Shown here: piece after piece, positions 9,665-20,801 of the stretch
How positions within the stretch are numbered: the first letter of the stretch is position 1
Layout: each line of letters opens with the position of its first letter
Assembly: GCA_958450325.1 (NCBI GenBank)
Contig: OY288251.1
Coordinates: 65,613,666 to 65,677,665 of the forward strand
DNA: 64,000 nucleotides
Origin: Agrostemma githago
Lineage: Eukaryota; Streptophyta; Magnoliopsida; Caryophyllales; Caryophyllaceae
Direction of reading: 5' to 3'
The notes under the pieces: model-generated
Databases searched by the model: none
The model's input: the letters and a program-made list of their open reading frames with translations, nothing else
Told to the model about the DNA's origin: nothing
Translations under genes and position numbers: made by a program

Positions 9665-12018
9665 TGTGGACATGACATAGGTCCACCCCGACGCGGCCAC
9701 GCGCGGGTTTGGGGAGGCGAATGAATCTCCATATGAGATTGGTCGAATTGAATTTTAAATCGAAGTAGGAGTCGCCACCGAATTTTGTGGTTATTCGGAA
9801 CCATTCAAACCCACTCTATGTCGTAGTGGGCCATATTTAAAACATGGCCCATTTCCGATGTCAGAGCTTATCGGGTTCGTCCCTTAGCATTTGATACCGA
9901 TACCGACATTATCGGATATCGTGTATTGAATGACTCTCGTTGCCAATGGATTCGGACATCCGGAAACCATGGTTCTGAGTAAGGGGTGAGAGTACGTGTT
10001 GGGAAGTTCATTGAGAACACTCAACCCCGCCCGCACTTAGCGGCCTTTACTAAGATATCGTTCATTTTTTACGTACACGCGTTAGTTCGACGGTTGAATG
10101 ATATGCAAACATTATTTTCCTAAGACATGTGAGAAAAATAAATAAATGGGTTGCTAAGTCGTTTAATGCATATTAAACTAATAACGTCAAAGTTATTTTA
10201 GCATGTGAAATTCGTTTTAGTCTAATAAAACGATAAAAATAAAACATGAAAATAAATTGCTACAAACACGAGAAAACGGGTTAGTAACGATGAATAAATT
10301 GAATAAAGATGTAAATAAATAATATGCATGATTTTTGAAAAGACTTATGACACGTGATGGATTAGCACGTGTTGACCGAGGTCAAAAAAAGTATTTATCG
10401 AAATATGTCGCGAAAGTCGCTTTTTATGTAAGATTCGAAAAGAATAAAAAATAGAAAAGCGAGGAAACGAGAAGAAAAGAAAGCCGGCGGACCAGGCCAC
10501 CGCGCGAGTCGACTGACCGGCGCGCGACTCGCGTGGCAGGTTGTCCGGTTTTTTTACTTTGTCGAAAAAATTCGTTAATTTATATAAATCGCGTACAAAT
10601 ATGGATTAATTTATGCCCGATTCATATTTTCGATATTCGTCGTATTCGATATTCGATTATGAAATCGATATCGGATAGTCGGAATGGATAAAAAGTTTTA
10701 AGAAAAATCGTTTTGTAGAAAAAGCGATGTTTAAGAAAAAAAATCGAGGAAAACGAAGAAGAAAGGGCCGTGGATTCAGCCCGCCGTGCGAGTCACCTGG
10801 GGGTGGCGCGGCTCGCCCGGTCTGCTGTCCCGGTTCTGTTTTTCGAGAAATTGTTAATTTCGATAGATCGTGTATAAATATGAATTAATTTATACTCGAT
10901 CTATGCTTTCGATATTCGTCGTATCCGATATTCGATTATGAAATCGATATTGAATACTCGGAATGATTTTAGAAAAGGTTTTGAAAAAAGTTTATTTTTT
11001 GAACGAAAAGTAAGAAAAAAGAATTTTGAACGAAAAAGATGTTAATTCTCTCCGCGTATAAAATCGTCGAATTTTGTTTAAAAAGATGTAACGATTTTAT
11101 TTAGCATCAACGAGAAATAATTAATTTTGTTCTTGTTGGATACAATATTCGATTAGAGAATCGATATCGTATTTTAAGAACGTTTAAAAAAAGTTTTTGT
11201 AGTATCGATTATTAGAAATAATGAATATGCGACAAACGACCCATATTAAAAATGTGAGAAAGGAAGAGAAGAAAGAGAAGAATCGGATTTGATTTACACC
11301 CTCAACCTACATGCTTTGTTTTCTCGGGATAAGGCTCGTCGGAAAGTGGTTTAAACTTGGGAACGTCGAGATGATGCGGGATGAGTTAAGGTGTATGGTT
11401 GGACGTGTAGTTGGGCGTGTGGTTGGATGGTTTCTCGGGGTTTCGAGGCTTCTTCGGGAATATGTCGGGATTTGCTTTGAATTATTTCTACTAGATATCG
11501 AGGATGTATGTGTATAATGGCTGTTCAAAACGTTGTTTTTTAAACCGTGTCTTTTGTGTTGGACGAGAGGTCCTATTTATAGGAATCGAGGTAGCCTTGC
11601 TTGTGTGACAAGAAATACCGGTTTGGATAGGAAATACGAGAGTTCGAGAGGAAACCAAAGTCTCGTTTCTTAGTGGGGAAGCCAAATATCTCGGCTGTCA
11701 AGGGGAGAGTTTCGGCTGTCAAGGGGAGAGTTTCGGCTGTTTTGGATGTCTTGGCCGAGTATTTGGAGCTCGGTCGAAATCTGATTCGGTTTCCGGATAG
11801 AACTCCTACTGTAGTAAGTTATTTGACTCGAAACGACCCACTGGGCCTGGATTTGAGGTTGGTTTTGTAAGATTTGTACTCCGTAATAAGTCTAAACCAA
11901 ATGTCCATGATTATGAGCCCATATCTGAGTCCATCAAAGCACGTTTACGTCCAATCATCATCGGGTGTTTGGCGGGAACTATTATAGACACCTGACGGTC
12001 CAAATGTGGGTGTCTACA
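9665..12018 (-). repeat. 5' LTR of the Tat element
   Basis: 2354 bases, TG...CA. Differences from the 3' LTR include a 20-bp tandem duplication (ggctgtcaaggggagagttt type, about 11695-11735) and a deletion of about 173 bases near 11812 bridged by a short unmatched gtagtaagt. Scattered substitutions are few, so the two LTRs have diverged only modestly. The element promoter should lie here, reading leftward. Confidence 0.9.
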
Positions 12019-14101
12019 ACATGCAACAATACCTAAGCGGTGGGTGACCTCATATGAAGGCATACTACATGAGGGGAAAATTTACACCCTCCACCACTTT
12101 GAGGTCACGCCAAACAATAGATCGTACAAACCAGTCAAAGAAAATTCAAACATCATCAAGTGCACCCCATTTACATCGATACAGGAAGATAAGGACCAAA
12201 CTCAAAATATTTCACTCCACAAATTCAAATTCCACTCGCTCGACAAATTGGAAGAACGCAACAACAAAAATCACTATTTGATAGACAAGTACACCGAGAA
12301 ATGCACTATAAAATGCAACAATTTTATTATTTTTACCACTCTATTTGCCTGTTGAATCTTTTTAACAACATGGTGCAGACGTTGTCGGCTTCCTAACTAC
12401 AATCGTGGAGAAAAAGAAAATGCTAACAAAAAATGATCAGACACATTTACGTCATATACAAATACAAGATGAAAGGTAACTAAAGCAACTTCACCACGCA
12501 TATAGTTACGTGTAAAGTAATTAACTTACTACAGTATAATGACTACATACAGGAAAAAAATAGTGAACGTGACTCTATGGGGTGATGCATCTGACTACAT
12601 TACAGAAGAAATTAGTCAGCAAAATGAAAATAACTTGGTTGTAGTCATCACATCTACAAGAGTCATAAATTATGAAGGTAATAAACTTCATTAGTACACT
12701 GATAAGGTACATATCATACTTATTAACAAGGATTACAACACCGGTGCAGGAGATTACCAACTACAATCCACATATGGGACCAATGTCTTCCTCAACTTGG
12801 ACTTGCCGGAGACTAGAATGTTACTGCAAAGGTACCCGTTTGCCCCGCACAATAGAAATGTTGTACACAAAACATGTAGCCGATCTTAAACATAGTAGAA
12901 TAGCCACATATTATTATTTGCGTTGTCATACCACCATACTGGGACCAAGAACCCGTTTAAATAAGGATTCTCGATGTTGAGGTGGCAGAAGAAATGCTCA
13001 CTTCAACCCTTGCAGAGCTTCTACAAGCAGTTGTCGACGATCAGGTAATGTCGACAGACATCGCATGCTCATTGATATGATGTACCGACTAACATTTCCG
13101 ATTAATTGAAACACTTGGAACAGAATGAGATATTCAAATGCCACGGAACGATAACAGAAGTGAGAACAGATGTTGACTGGCGGTATCAATCTTGCACATC
13201 ATGCCCCGCTGGAATCGACGAGGACAAAAAATGTCGCCAATGTAACGAACCAATACCCTACCTCAAACAAAGGTCAGAAAAAGCACAAAAATTATAGCTC
13301 GCCGTGTGGTATGTTAAACCTATCTACTCCTCCTAAACAATATGACAAATATGTTAAATACCCACAACACAGGTACAGATCACTACAACAGCGGACGAAA
13401 CAACATACATAACTTTGGTGGTCTTTGGGAGGGAAGCTGAGAAGATGATCGAAAGACCAATCGAAGCATTACTAACCCTATATGAAAAGGTACGCATAAC
13501 AAATAACATACCACCTACGCGAAGAAATTTTTAACGTATTGTCCTGACAAAAGAGCAAAAACCAGGACGGGGGAAAGGAGAAAGTGTTTAACATACTCCA
13601 ACAATGTGTCGGGAGAGAATACACCATGAAAGTCAAGATTGGGATTACCAAATACAACGCCGAACGGGAACTGAAGTGCCAAAAGATATTACCGACGACC
13701 AAGGACCATCCAACTCCAACCATAGTGGAAAGAAATGACGAAACCCAATGGTAACAACACAAAAACTTAAACAACACCAAAAGATTCTATTTACACAATG
13801 TCATATACATCAACAACACAATGTTTGACAGGAGCAACCAAAACAAGGCAACTTAGAAGATGACCCTACAGAGTCAGCGCCTGCGGTGAACACCCCAATT
13901 AAAAATGAGAAGAGAAAGGTAGACAAGGGGTGAATAAACTATTATTACGTGCGTTAACTACAAGTGACCCGTTGCTTATATTTTAGCTAAAAAACTAAGA
14001 CACCCAAAATGCGTCACATATTTGAAGCGGTGGTGAAAGAAGCATCCGTAACAAAAGACACAACGGGAAAAAAGAGACCAAAAGTTGAAAATCCCAAATA
14101 A

Positions 14102-14425
14102 AGCCACAACCGGATAACGAAGGCAGAGTTAAGCCATGATTCAATAAGATTACGTACTACAATAATAGTTCACAAAAAAGCCTTATCTTTAATTTAGTAT
14201 GCGGATTATTATATGTATATTTCCCACTTTAAGCACACTATTTCAAACTCTGTCTTTCTTTACACATATATGCCATACGTATTTCAGTAGCTTGGATATT
14301 TCAATCTTCATAACCACCGCCCTATTCACAATTAAGACAGCCTGTGGAAGTAGATGCAGTAAAAAACACATGAAATCTAACCTAAGAAATCGTAGTCCCG
14401 TGCGGTGCACGAGCATTGCGACTAG
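14102..14425 (+). mobile_element. Helitron 3' end carrying the RPA-like gene
   Basis: After the RPA-like stop codon comes about 290 bases of AT-rich DNA. It ends in a hairpin cgtgc-ggt-gcacg (14398-14410), ten bases of spacer, and CTAG at 14422-14425 followed by T. Hairpin + CTRR + T is the standard Helitron 3' terminus and A/T target rule. The orientation matches the gene, supporting a Helitron that carries it. The 5' end is not visible. Confidence 0.6.
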
Positions 14426-14992
14426 TTTTTTCTATGGGATACCCCTCAACTATTGGCTTTTCCAAGTGGTACCCCCGCCTTTTTCGAATTACATGGTGTA
14501 CCCCTAAACTTTACTTATCAGTCCATATCATAACCAAAGTGATAAGTGTATTACAATTTTTTTTTTTAAAATGAATAATTAACATATTAATCAATCCAAT
14601 TTGATGCTACAAACCACCTCTTTTTCTTTACCATTCACCAAGCCACCAAATGCCCATCAAAACGCACTCTGTTGTCGGCCGACATCGACCTATCTCCCTC
14701 ACTCTTTTAAATCCGTCAACCTCAATCCCTCCGTCACCCCCATGTCGTAGTGTGGTGGAATGGATTTTTTCGAGTAAAGGATGCAAATTGAAGAAATATA
14801 TCATGGTTGATGAAAGTAAAATAGGGAATAATCACTATTTATATCATCAATTGAGAAATTTTCATTGGAAAATTATAACTTTGGTTACAATATAGACTAA
14901 TTTACAAAGTTTAGGGGTACATCTTGTAATTCGAAAAGGGCGGGGGTACCACTTGGAAAAGTCGATAGTTGAGGGGTACCCCATAGAAAAAC
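14426..14992. mobile_element. Non-autonomous MULE-like foldback element
   Basis: Terminal inverted repeats of about 90 bases: the left begins ttttttctatgggatacccc and the right is its near-perfect inverse ending ggggtaccccatagaaaaac. The interior (14515-14900) shows no conserved coding sequence. The TIR resembles the start of the MULE at 24001 (poly-T, ctac/ctat, then spaced tacccc blocks), so that family may have mobilised it. No clear 9-bp duplication is visible; the left flank is the Helitron end. Confidence 0.65.
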
Positions 14993-15089
14993 TCATTTTA
15001 TTATTATTACTTTACCTTTCACCCTCCACCTCCACCTTTTTTTCCATCTCTATTAATCATAGTCTTAGGGATTCATAAACTCTTCAATT

Positions 15090-15430
15090 GGTATCACAGC
15101 CTCGTACTCTTTAAAAGGCTAACCACCTAGAGTTTGATTCCTCGATATGTATTTTGCGAAACATTCCAAGATCCCGGTCTTTACTGGTAAGAATTTTGGG
15201 TGGTGGAAGCTAAAAATGAACATTATATCAAAAGTATCGATTATCAATATTGGAAATCATTAAAGAGAGTTCGTTAAAAATAACCGAGACCAATGCTACA
15301 ATCGGTTTGTCTAAAGTTAAAGACGAGTCTAAGTATGATGAAAATGATTTCAAAATTGTAGAGAAAAACTCCAAAGCGATGTCTATCCTCCAACGATGTG
15401 TCGGAGAGGAGGAAGTAAGGGCGTGTAATC
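15090..15430 (+). pseudogene. Ty1/copia 5' fragment: primer-binding site and gag start
   Basis: tggtatcacagcc (about 15090-15104) matches the initiator tRNA-Met primer site (TGGTATCAGAGCC) with one change. An ATG at 15149 follows, with a gag-like GKNFGWWKLKMN motif and, after a frameshift, DENDFKIVEKNSKAMSILQ as in plant copia gag (UBN2). It stops abruptly at about 15430 where the tandem repeat begins. No LTR, protease or pol remains here. Confidence 0.6.
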
Positions 15431-15564
15431 GGGCAGGGTAAACCCTGAACAACCCTATTCAGGTGGTATAAAATTAGGTTGATTTGATACGTGACTCGAT
15501 ATGAGCTCCCAACCGGCTCGATTTCTAGTGTATAATGCACGTTTTTCAGATCAGTTTCGGGGTG

Positions 15565-17927
15565 TGTGGACATGACATAGGTCCACCCCGACGCGGCGAA
15601 GCGCGGGTTTTGGGGAGGCGATAGAATTTCCATATGAGATGGATCGAATAGAATTTTAAATCGAAGTAGGAGTCGCCACCGAATTTTATGGTTATTCGGA
15701 ACCATTCGAACCCACTCTATGTCGTAGTGGGCCATACTTAAAGCCTGGCCCATTTCCGATGTCAGAGTTTATTGGGTTCGTCCCTTAGCATATCGATACC
15801 GATGCCGACGGGGCGGTTAATCGTATATTGAATGACTCTCGTTGCCAATGGTTTCGGACATCCGGAAACCACGGTTCTGAGTAAGGGGTGAGGGTACGTG
15901 TTGGGAAGTTCAGCGAGAACACCCAACCCCGCCCGCACTTAGCGGCCTTTACTAAGATATCGTTCGGTTTTGTGTACACGTGCTAGTTCGACGATGAAAT
16001 GATATGCAGAGATTATTTTCCTAAGACATGTGAGGAAAAATAAATAATGGGTTGCTAAGTCGTTTAATGCATATTAAACTAATAACGTCAAAGTTATTTT
16101 AGCATGTGAGTTCGTTTTAGTCTAATAAAACGATAAAAATAATATGAAAAAAATTTGCTACAAACACGAGAAAACGGGTTAGTAACGATTGAAATAATAA
16201 TAAATAAGAAATCGAGAAAATAAGAATTAATCGAAACCTGAAAAATATTGTTTAAAACGTTGTTTTGTATAAAAAACGATGTTCGAGAAAGAATGAAAAA
16301 TAAAAAAGATGGGTCTCGGCCGAGAGCCGCGCGACTCGCCCGAGACCAATGCGGGTCGCGTGGTGGCCTGAAATCGACAACGCTTTTCGGAAAATTTTGA
16401 TTAAATCGCGTACGAATATCGCATAATTCGTACCCGACTTAATATTCTCGATATTCGTTATATTCTATAGTTGATTATCAAATATTTAGAATAGTTTTAG
16501 AAAAGATGTAAATTTAGAAATCGTTTCGTAAAATAATAAAAATAAACAAACGAAAACTTGAAAAAAATAGAATCGGGTCAGACTCGGGCGCGAGTCGCCT
16601 GGACCGGGCGCGACTCGCACGCGAGTCTGTCCTTTTTTATTTTTTTGTCGAAAATCGTTATAAATCGCGTACAAATATGGATTAATTTATACCCGGTTTA
16701 TATTTTCGATATTCGTCGTATTCGATATTCGATTATGAAATCGATATCGAATATTCGGAATGACTTTAGAAAAGGTTTTGAAAAAAGTTTGTTTTTGAAC
16801 GAAAAGATGTAAAAAAGATTTTGAACGAAAAGTTGTAAAAAGATGTAACGATTTCGTCGAAAATTTAATATAATTCTTTTCGATATGATATTCGATTATA
16901 TAGAATCGATATCATATTTTAAGAATATTCGACATATGAAAATAGTTTTAAATAATATCGATATTAGAAAAGAAAGACCGACGCAAGACCCATAATAAAA
17001 ATGAGACGAAGAAGAGAGAAAAGGGAAGAGACGGGTTTGATTTACACCCTCAACCTACATGCTTTGTGTTCTCGGTATAAGGCTCGTCGGACGGTGGCTT
17101 AGACACGGGAGCGTCGAGATGATGTGGGTGAGTTAAGGTGTCGATTTTGTATGTGTGAGTGACGTGGGGACTCGGCCGGTTCGGACAGGGTCGGTGTCGT
17201 CGGATTTTGGAATTACTTTGGGATTACGTCGGGATTTTGGATGTTGCTTTTTGGCTGACTTTCTCGGTATTTTTCAGTCTGATTTTTGGTTAATTTTTCT
17301 GTGTCTTGGATGTTGAAGGGAGGGTCCTATTTATAGGAACCGAGGTGGTCTTGCTTGTGTGACAAGAAACACCGGTTTGGATAGGAAATACGAGAGTTCG
17401 TGAGGGAATAGACTTCTCGTTTCTTGGTGGGAAAGCCAAAAACTCGGCTGGTTGGGGGTGATATCTCGGCTGTTTCAGCCGAGTATCTGAGCTCGGGTGG
17501 TATTTGTTTCGGTTTCCGGATAGAATTCCTACTTGAGATCGAATTCTATCCTTGAACAGATTTGTTTAATATTTGTGAAGGCTGATTTTTTTGGTGTTTG
17601 AGTCCGAATCAACCGTGTAGTGTCACGGCCAGCTCGTGTGACTCGGGAAAAAATATCTTTGACCGGGTTTGACTCGGTCACTAAAAGACGATTTTACCCC
17701 TGGTGACGGTTTCGACCCAAATTAGTGTTATTTGACTCGAAACGACCCACTGGGCCTGGATTTGAGGTCCGTTTTGTGAGATTTGTACTCCTTAAAATGT
17801 CTAAGCCAAATGTCCATGATTACAAGCCCATATCCGAGTCTGTCAAAGCACGTTTACGTCCTATCATCATCGGGTGTTTGGCGGGAACTACTATAGACAC
17901 CTAGCGGTCAAAATGTGGGTGTCTACA
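15565..17927 (-). mobile_element. Solo LTR of the Tat family
   Basis: 2363 bases, TG...CA, alignable along most of its length with the LTRs at 631 and 9665 but clearly more diverged in the middle. It is flanked by a perfect 5-bp duplication gggtg (15560-15564 and 17928-17932). No internal element sequence is present, so this is the product of LTR-LTR recombination. It sits inside one unit of the tandem repeat, which resumes immediately after it. It contains the same style of GC-rich gcgagtcg/cgactcgc blocks near 16320 and 16580. Confidence 0.9.
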
Positions 17928-18225
17928 GGGTGCCAGAAAAAAATGGCTAAAAATTGTACAGAGTTTTCATCGGGTCTATAGGAACGTTCACACAAAATAT
18001 GAGAAGCATCAAAGAAAGTTTGGGAGTTCCGGTAAGTGTTAAGACACCATACCAGAAAATCAGTTTATCTTGTAAAAGTAATCTATACTTGTCGTTTGAG
18101 CGTGAATTTGAGCAGGGTATATCCTGAAGACACCCGACCTACTCACGTGGTATGAAAATCAGGTTGATGTGAAACGTGACTTGATATGAGCTCACGAGCA
18201 GCTCGATTTGTTGTGTATATATAAT

Positions 18226-18667
18226 TAGGAGTGTGCAAAATCCGGTCCGGACCGGAATAAAAAAATAAATCCGGTCCGGTCTCTGGTCCATCAATTTAGG
18301 AGATTTTGGGTTCCGATCTAGTCCGGTCCAAACCCGGTTTTTTTCGGACCGGAATTTGTAATTTTTTTTTAAAATTCCGGCCCAAAATTCTGGTCTTTTG
18401 GACCTGTTTGAACCGGAAAAACCAGAACTATATTTATTTAATAAAAATTCCGGTCTATCCGGTCCAAACCGGTCCAAAAGACCGGAATTTAAAAAAAAAT
18501 TACAAATTCTGATCCAACCGGTCAGGACCGGATTTTTCAGGTCAAGGTCCAGGTCCAATATTTTGGATACAAGTCGAGGTCCAGGTCCATCTAATTTTGT
18601 GATTCCGGTTCCGGGTCCAACCGGCTCAGATCCGGTCCGTCCGGTCCAGGACCTGTGCACAGTCCTA
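18226..18667. mobile_element. hAT-type MITE, rich in ccggtcc motifs
   Basis: 442 bases with terminal inverted repeats TAGGAGTGTGCA / TAGGACTGTGCA and a perfect 8-bp duplication tatataat (18218-18225 and 18668-18675), the hAT signature. The interior is largely repeats of ccggtcc and ggaccgg, so it can fold on itself extensively. The overlapping open frames on both strands are by-products of that repetition. Confidence 0.85.
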
Positions 18668-19300
18668 TATATAATACACATTTTTCAGAGTTTCGGAGCC
18701 CGGAAAAAAATAGCTGAAAATTTTGCGAAGTTTTTATCGGGTCGATAGGAATTTTCACACAAAGTATGAGAAGCATTAATTAGAGAACGTTTGGGGTTTC
18801 GGTATTTGTTAAACCAACTCAACCAGAAAATCGGTTGGCGTGAAATAGGGGAGCTCATATCCCGAAGACACCATAGTCACGTGGTATGAAAATCAAGTTG
18901 GCTGAAACGTGGCCCAATATGAACTCCCATGTAGCTCGATTTGTAGTGTAAAATACATGTTTTTCAGAGTTTTGGAGTCCGGAATAAAAATGGCTGAAAA
19001 TCATACGAATTTTCATCGGGTTGGTTGGAATGTCCATACAAAACTAGAGAAGCATTGGAGAACGTTTGAGGGTTCTCGAAAATGTTAAACCAAACCTACC
19101 TGAAAATCGATTTATCGTGTAAAAGCGACATATACTTGTCGTTTGGGTATGAAATCGGGCACGATACATCCTGAATACACTGTAATCATGTGATAAGAAA
19201 ACCAGGTTGTTTGTAAAGTGACCCGATATGAACTCCCAAGTAGCTCGATTCGTAGTGTATAAAAAACACGTTTTCTCAGAGTTTGAGGGTCCGGAAAGAT

Positions 19301-19857
19301 AGTGACGAATGGAACCAAACCTGAGCGGGCTGACTTAGCGTGCTCAGTCTCCCTATTAAGTCGGTTGCAAACTTGCAACATTGGTTCCCAACTTTACTAC
19401 AGTACGTACTTACCAAGTTAGCATGAGCTAGCTAGCACGTTCGTAAAGCGTAGCATCCATTATCTGATTAAATACCCTATGACAGCTTTAGAAGCTCGTA
19501 TGACAGATAGACAGACCATAAAAACGGTGGTAACACAGTAGTAGTTGGCCTGGTTTAGAAAGGAATAATGAAGTCCAACTCCAATTCCAACTAACAACGC
19601 ATGCAGGTCGCAGGAGATGGAGGAGTATAGCTAGTATCCGATACATACATACCTGGATGATTATAAACAGCGAGCAGAATGGCAATTATGTCACGCAATA
19701 ATCAATCAGTAATCAGTAATCAGTAGAGATAAAAATCACATGTCATACATACAAGCTGACAAGCAATAGCAGCTCTTGATATTGACCTGGCAGCCTGGCT
19801 TCTTCACCTCTCTTTTTCTTATTATCGACTACCCCACCCAGTTTTATTATTACTCCC

Positions 19858-19898
<41 letters not shown>

Positions 19899-20801
19899 GC
19901 TCCTTATTACTATGTACATATCCGTCCTAATGATAAAAATAGGTTGAATATGTCTCGATATTATAGATAACAAACCTTTTGTTACAACCTAGGTACGTAT
20001 ATATAATTTGTCTCGTCATAAGTTTAAGATGAATATATATCCATCTGAGACAAGTATGTATATACATGCAATATGCTCAAATTTTGTGGCATTGCACCAA
20101 ATACAGATTTTTAGTTCGATTCAATTCAATTACAGTGTATGACTTATATGTACTTGTATTTAATTAGTTCGGTTAAACCCAATTTTGTAAATCTAAATCT
20201 AAATACTAGTGGTATGTATGTATTACGTGCGTAGGGTGGGTGGCATTTTGGTAGTTTAATGCAAAAGAAAGGGTGGTTTGAATGATTGAGTGAAGTAAGT
20301 AGTGCTTGATTGATTATAAACCACAGCCTCCTTGTTTCATTAGTTGTCCAACCCCCTGAATTTGGACATACAGCCACGCCACTTGTTTATCTATCAATAT
20401 CGCTTCCATTTTTCTTTACTTTGAATAATTCTGTTGCTTGTTGGAAAACTACCAAGAATTCTTTTGTAGCTACCACACCCAACTGCCATAACCCCCATAT
20501 TCTTCTTTCTTCTTTCTTTCTCTAATTACTCAGGTAATTAACACCCCAAATCATTTCTAGCTATAGCTAGGATCTACTACTCTTTTTCTTTATTTTCTCT
20601 TGTACGTACCACTATATATATTTCCATCTAAAAGTTCACGAATAAGTTGTGAATGGTGATACATACGATGTTTGGAAATCGTCTCTTTATTTGTCCTTCT
20701 TTAAGCTCTTAATTTGTTTATAATTGTTCAGGATTAGAGGTAGTTTATGAATATTAATTAATTTGGTTGTTTTGTATGAAATTAAAAAAAAAAGTACAAG
20801 G
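19301..20801 (+). promoter_or_regulatory. Intergenic DNA and promoter region of the PCaP-like gene
   Basis: No coding sequence is recognised. A (tta)n microsatellite lies at 19858-19896. Close to the gene there is a CT-rich tract (about 20500-20525), a TATA-like tatatata at 20613-20620, and an A/T-rich leader to the ATG at 20802. The transcription start and any 5' UTR intron cannot be fixed by eye. Confidence 0.4.

Larger units (their letters stand above)
631..12018 (-). mobile_element. Ty3/gypsy LTR retrotransposon, Tat clade, defective
   Basis: An 11.4-kb element read on the minus strand: the 5' LTR is 9665-12018, then primer-binding site, gag, protease, RT, RNase H, second RNase H, the integrase N-terminus, and the 3' LTR at 631-3099. 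Ends are TG...CA with TSD acatg. The two successive RNase H domains and the large LTRs (about 2.35-2.47 kb) place it in the Tat clade (Ogre/Retand-like). It is non-autonomous now. Gag has a frameshift and a stop, there is a further frameshift just before the protease motif, and the integrase core, polypurine tract and first 19 bases of the 3' LTR have been deleted. A solo LTR of the same family lies at 15565-17927. Confidence 0.92.
359..14101 (+). pseudogene. RPA70-like single-stranded DNA-binding protein gene, split by a retrotransposon
   Basis: Replication protein A large-subunit-like gene; members bind single-stranded DNA through OB folds during replication and repair. Exons read from GT-AG sites: 359-511, 615-630 continuing at 12024 to about 12290, 12379-12475, 12535-12677, 12750-12831, 12989-13044, 13124-13272, 13373-13489, 13566-13750, 13832-13918 and 13987-14101 (TAA). 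Family marks: LVPSKSKYQITTR at the start, EGKIYTLHHFEV and IVNVTLWGDASDYI in OB folds, and a four-cysteine zinc ribbon in exon 7 (CTSC...CRQC). The C-terminus is basic (KKRPKVENPK), perhaps a nuclear signal. A Tat element sits in exon 2 between duplicated acatg copies, so the copy is almost certainly dead, yet the remaining exons are nearly clean. The exon 2/3 junction does not resolve to a canonical in-phase donor. RPA-like genes are common Helitron cargo, and a Helitron-like end follows at 14425. The family call is firm; the exon 6 limits are less so. Confidence 0.8.
15431..19300. repeat. Tandem (satellite-like) repeat, about 312-bp unit, interrupted twice
   Basis: Successive units share tttttcagag-tt-cgg, a cgtggtatgaaaatcaggttg block, and an agctcgatttgtagtgta block. 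Unit starts fall near 15540, 18676, 18955 and 19266; removing the solo LTR (15565-17927) and the MITE (18226-18667) gives lengths near 315, 279 and 312. A partial unit precedes 15540 and the array ends at about 19300. At least three units are therefore present. The ORFs crossing it are incidental. Confidence 0.75.

Noticed and set aside
18139..18748. Overlapping frames of 116-180 residues on both strands
   Set aside because: They lie in the ccggtcc repeat array of the hAT MITE and in the tandem repeat, and the products are repetitive without family signs.
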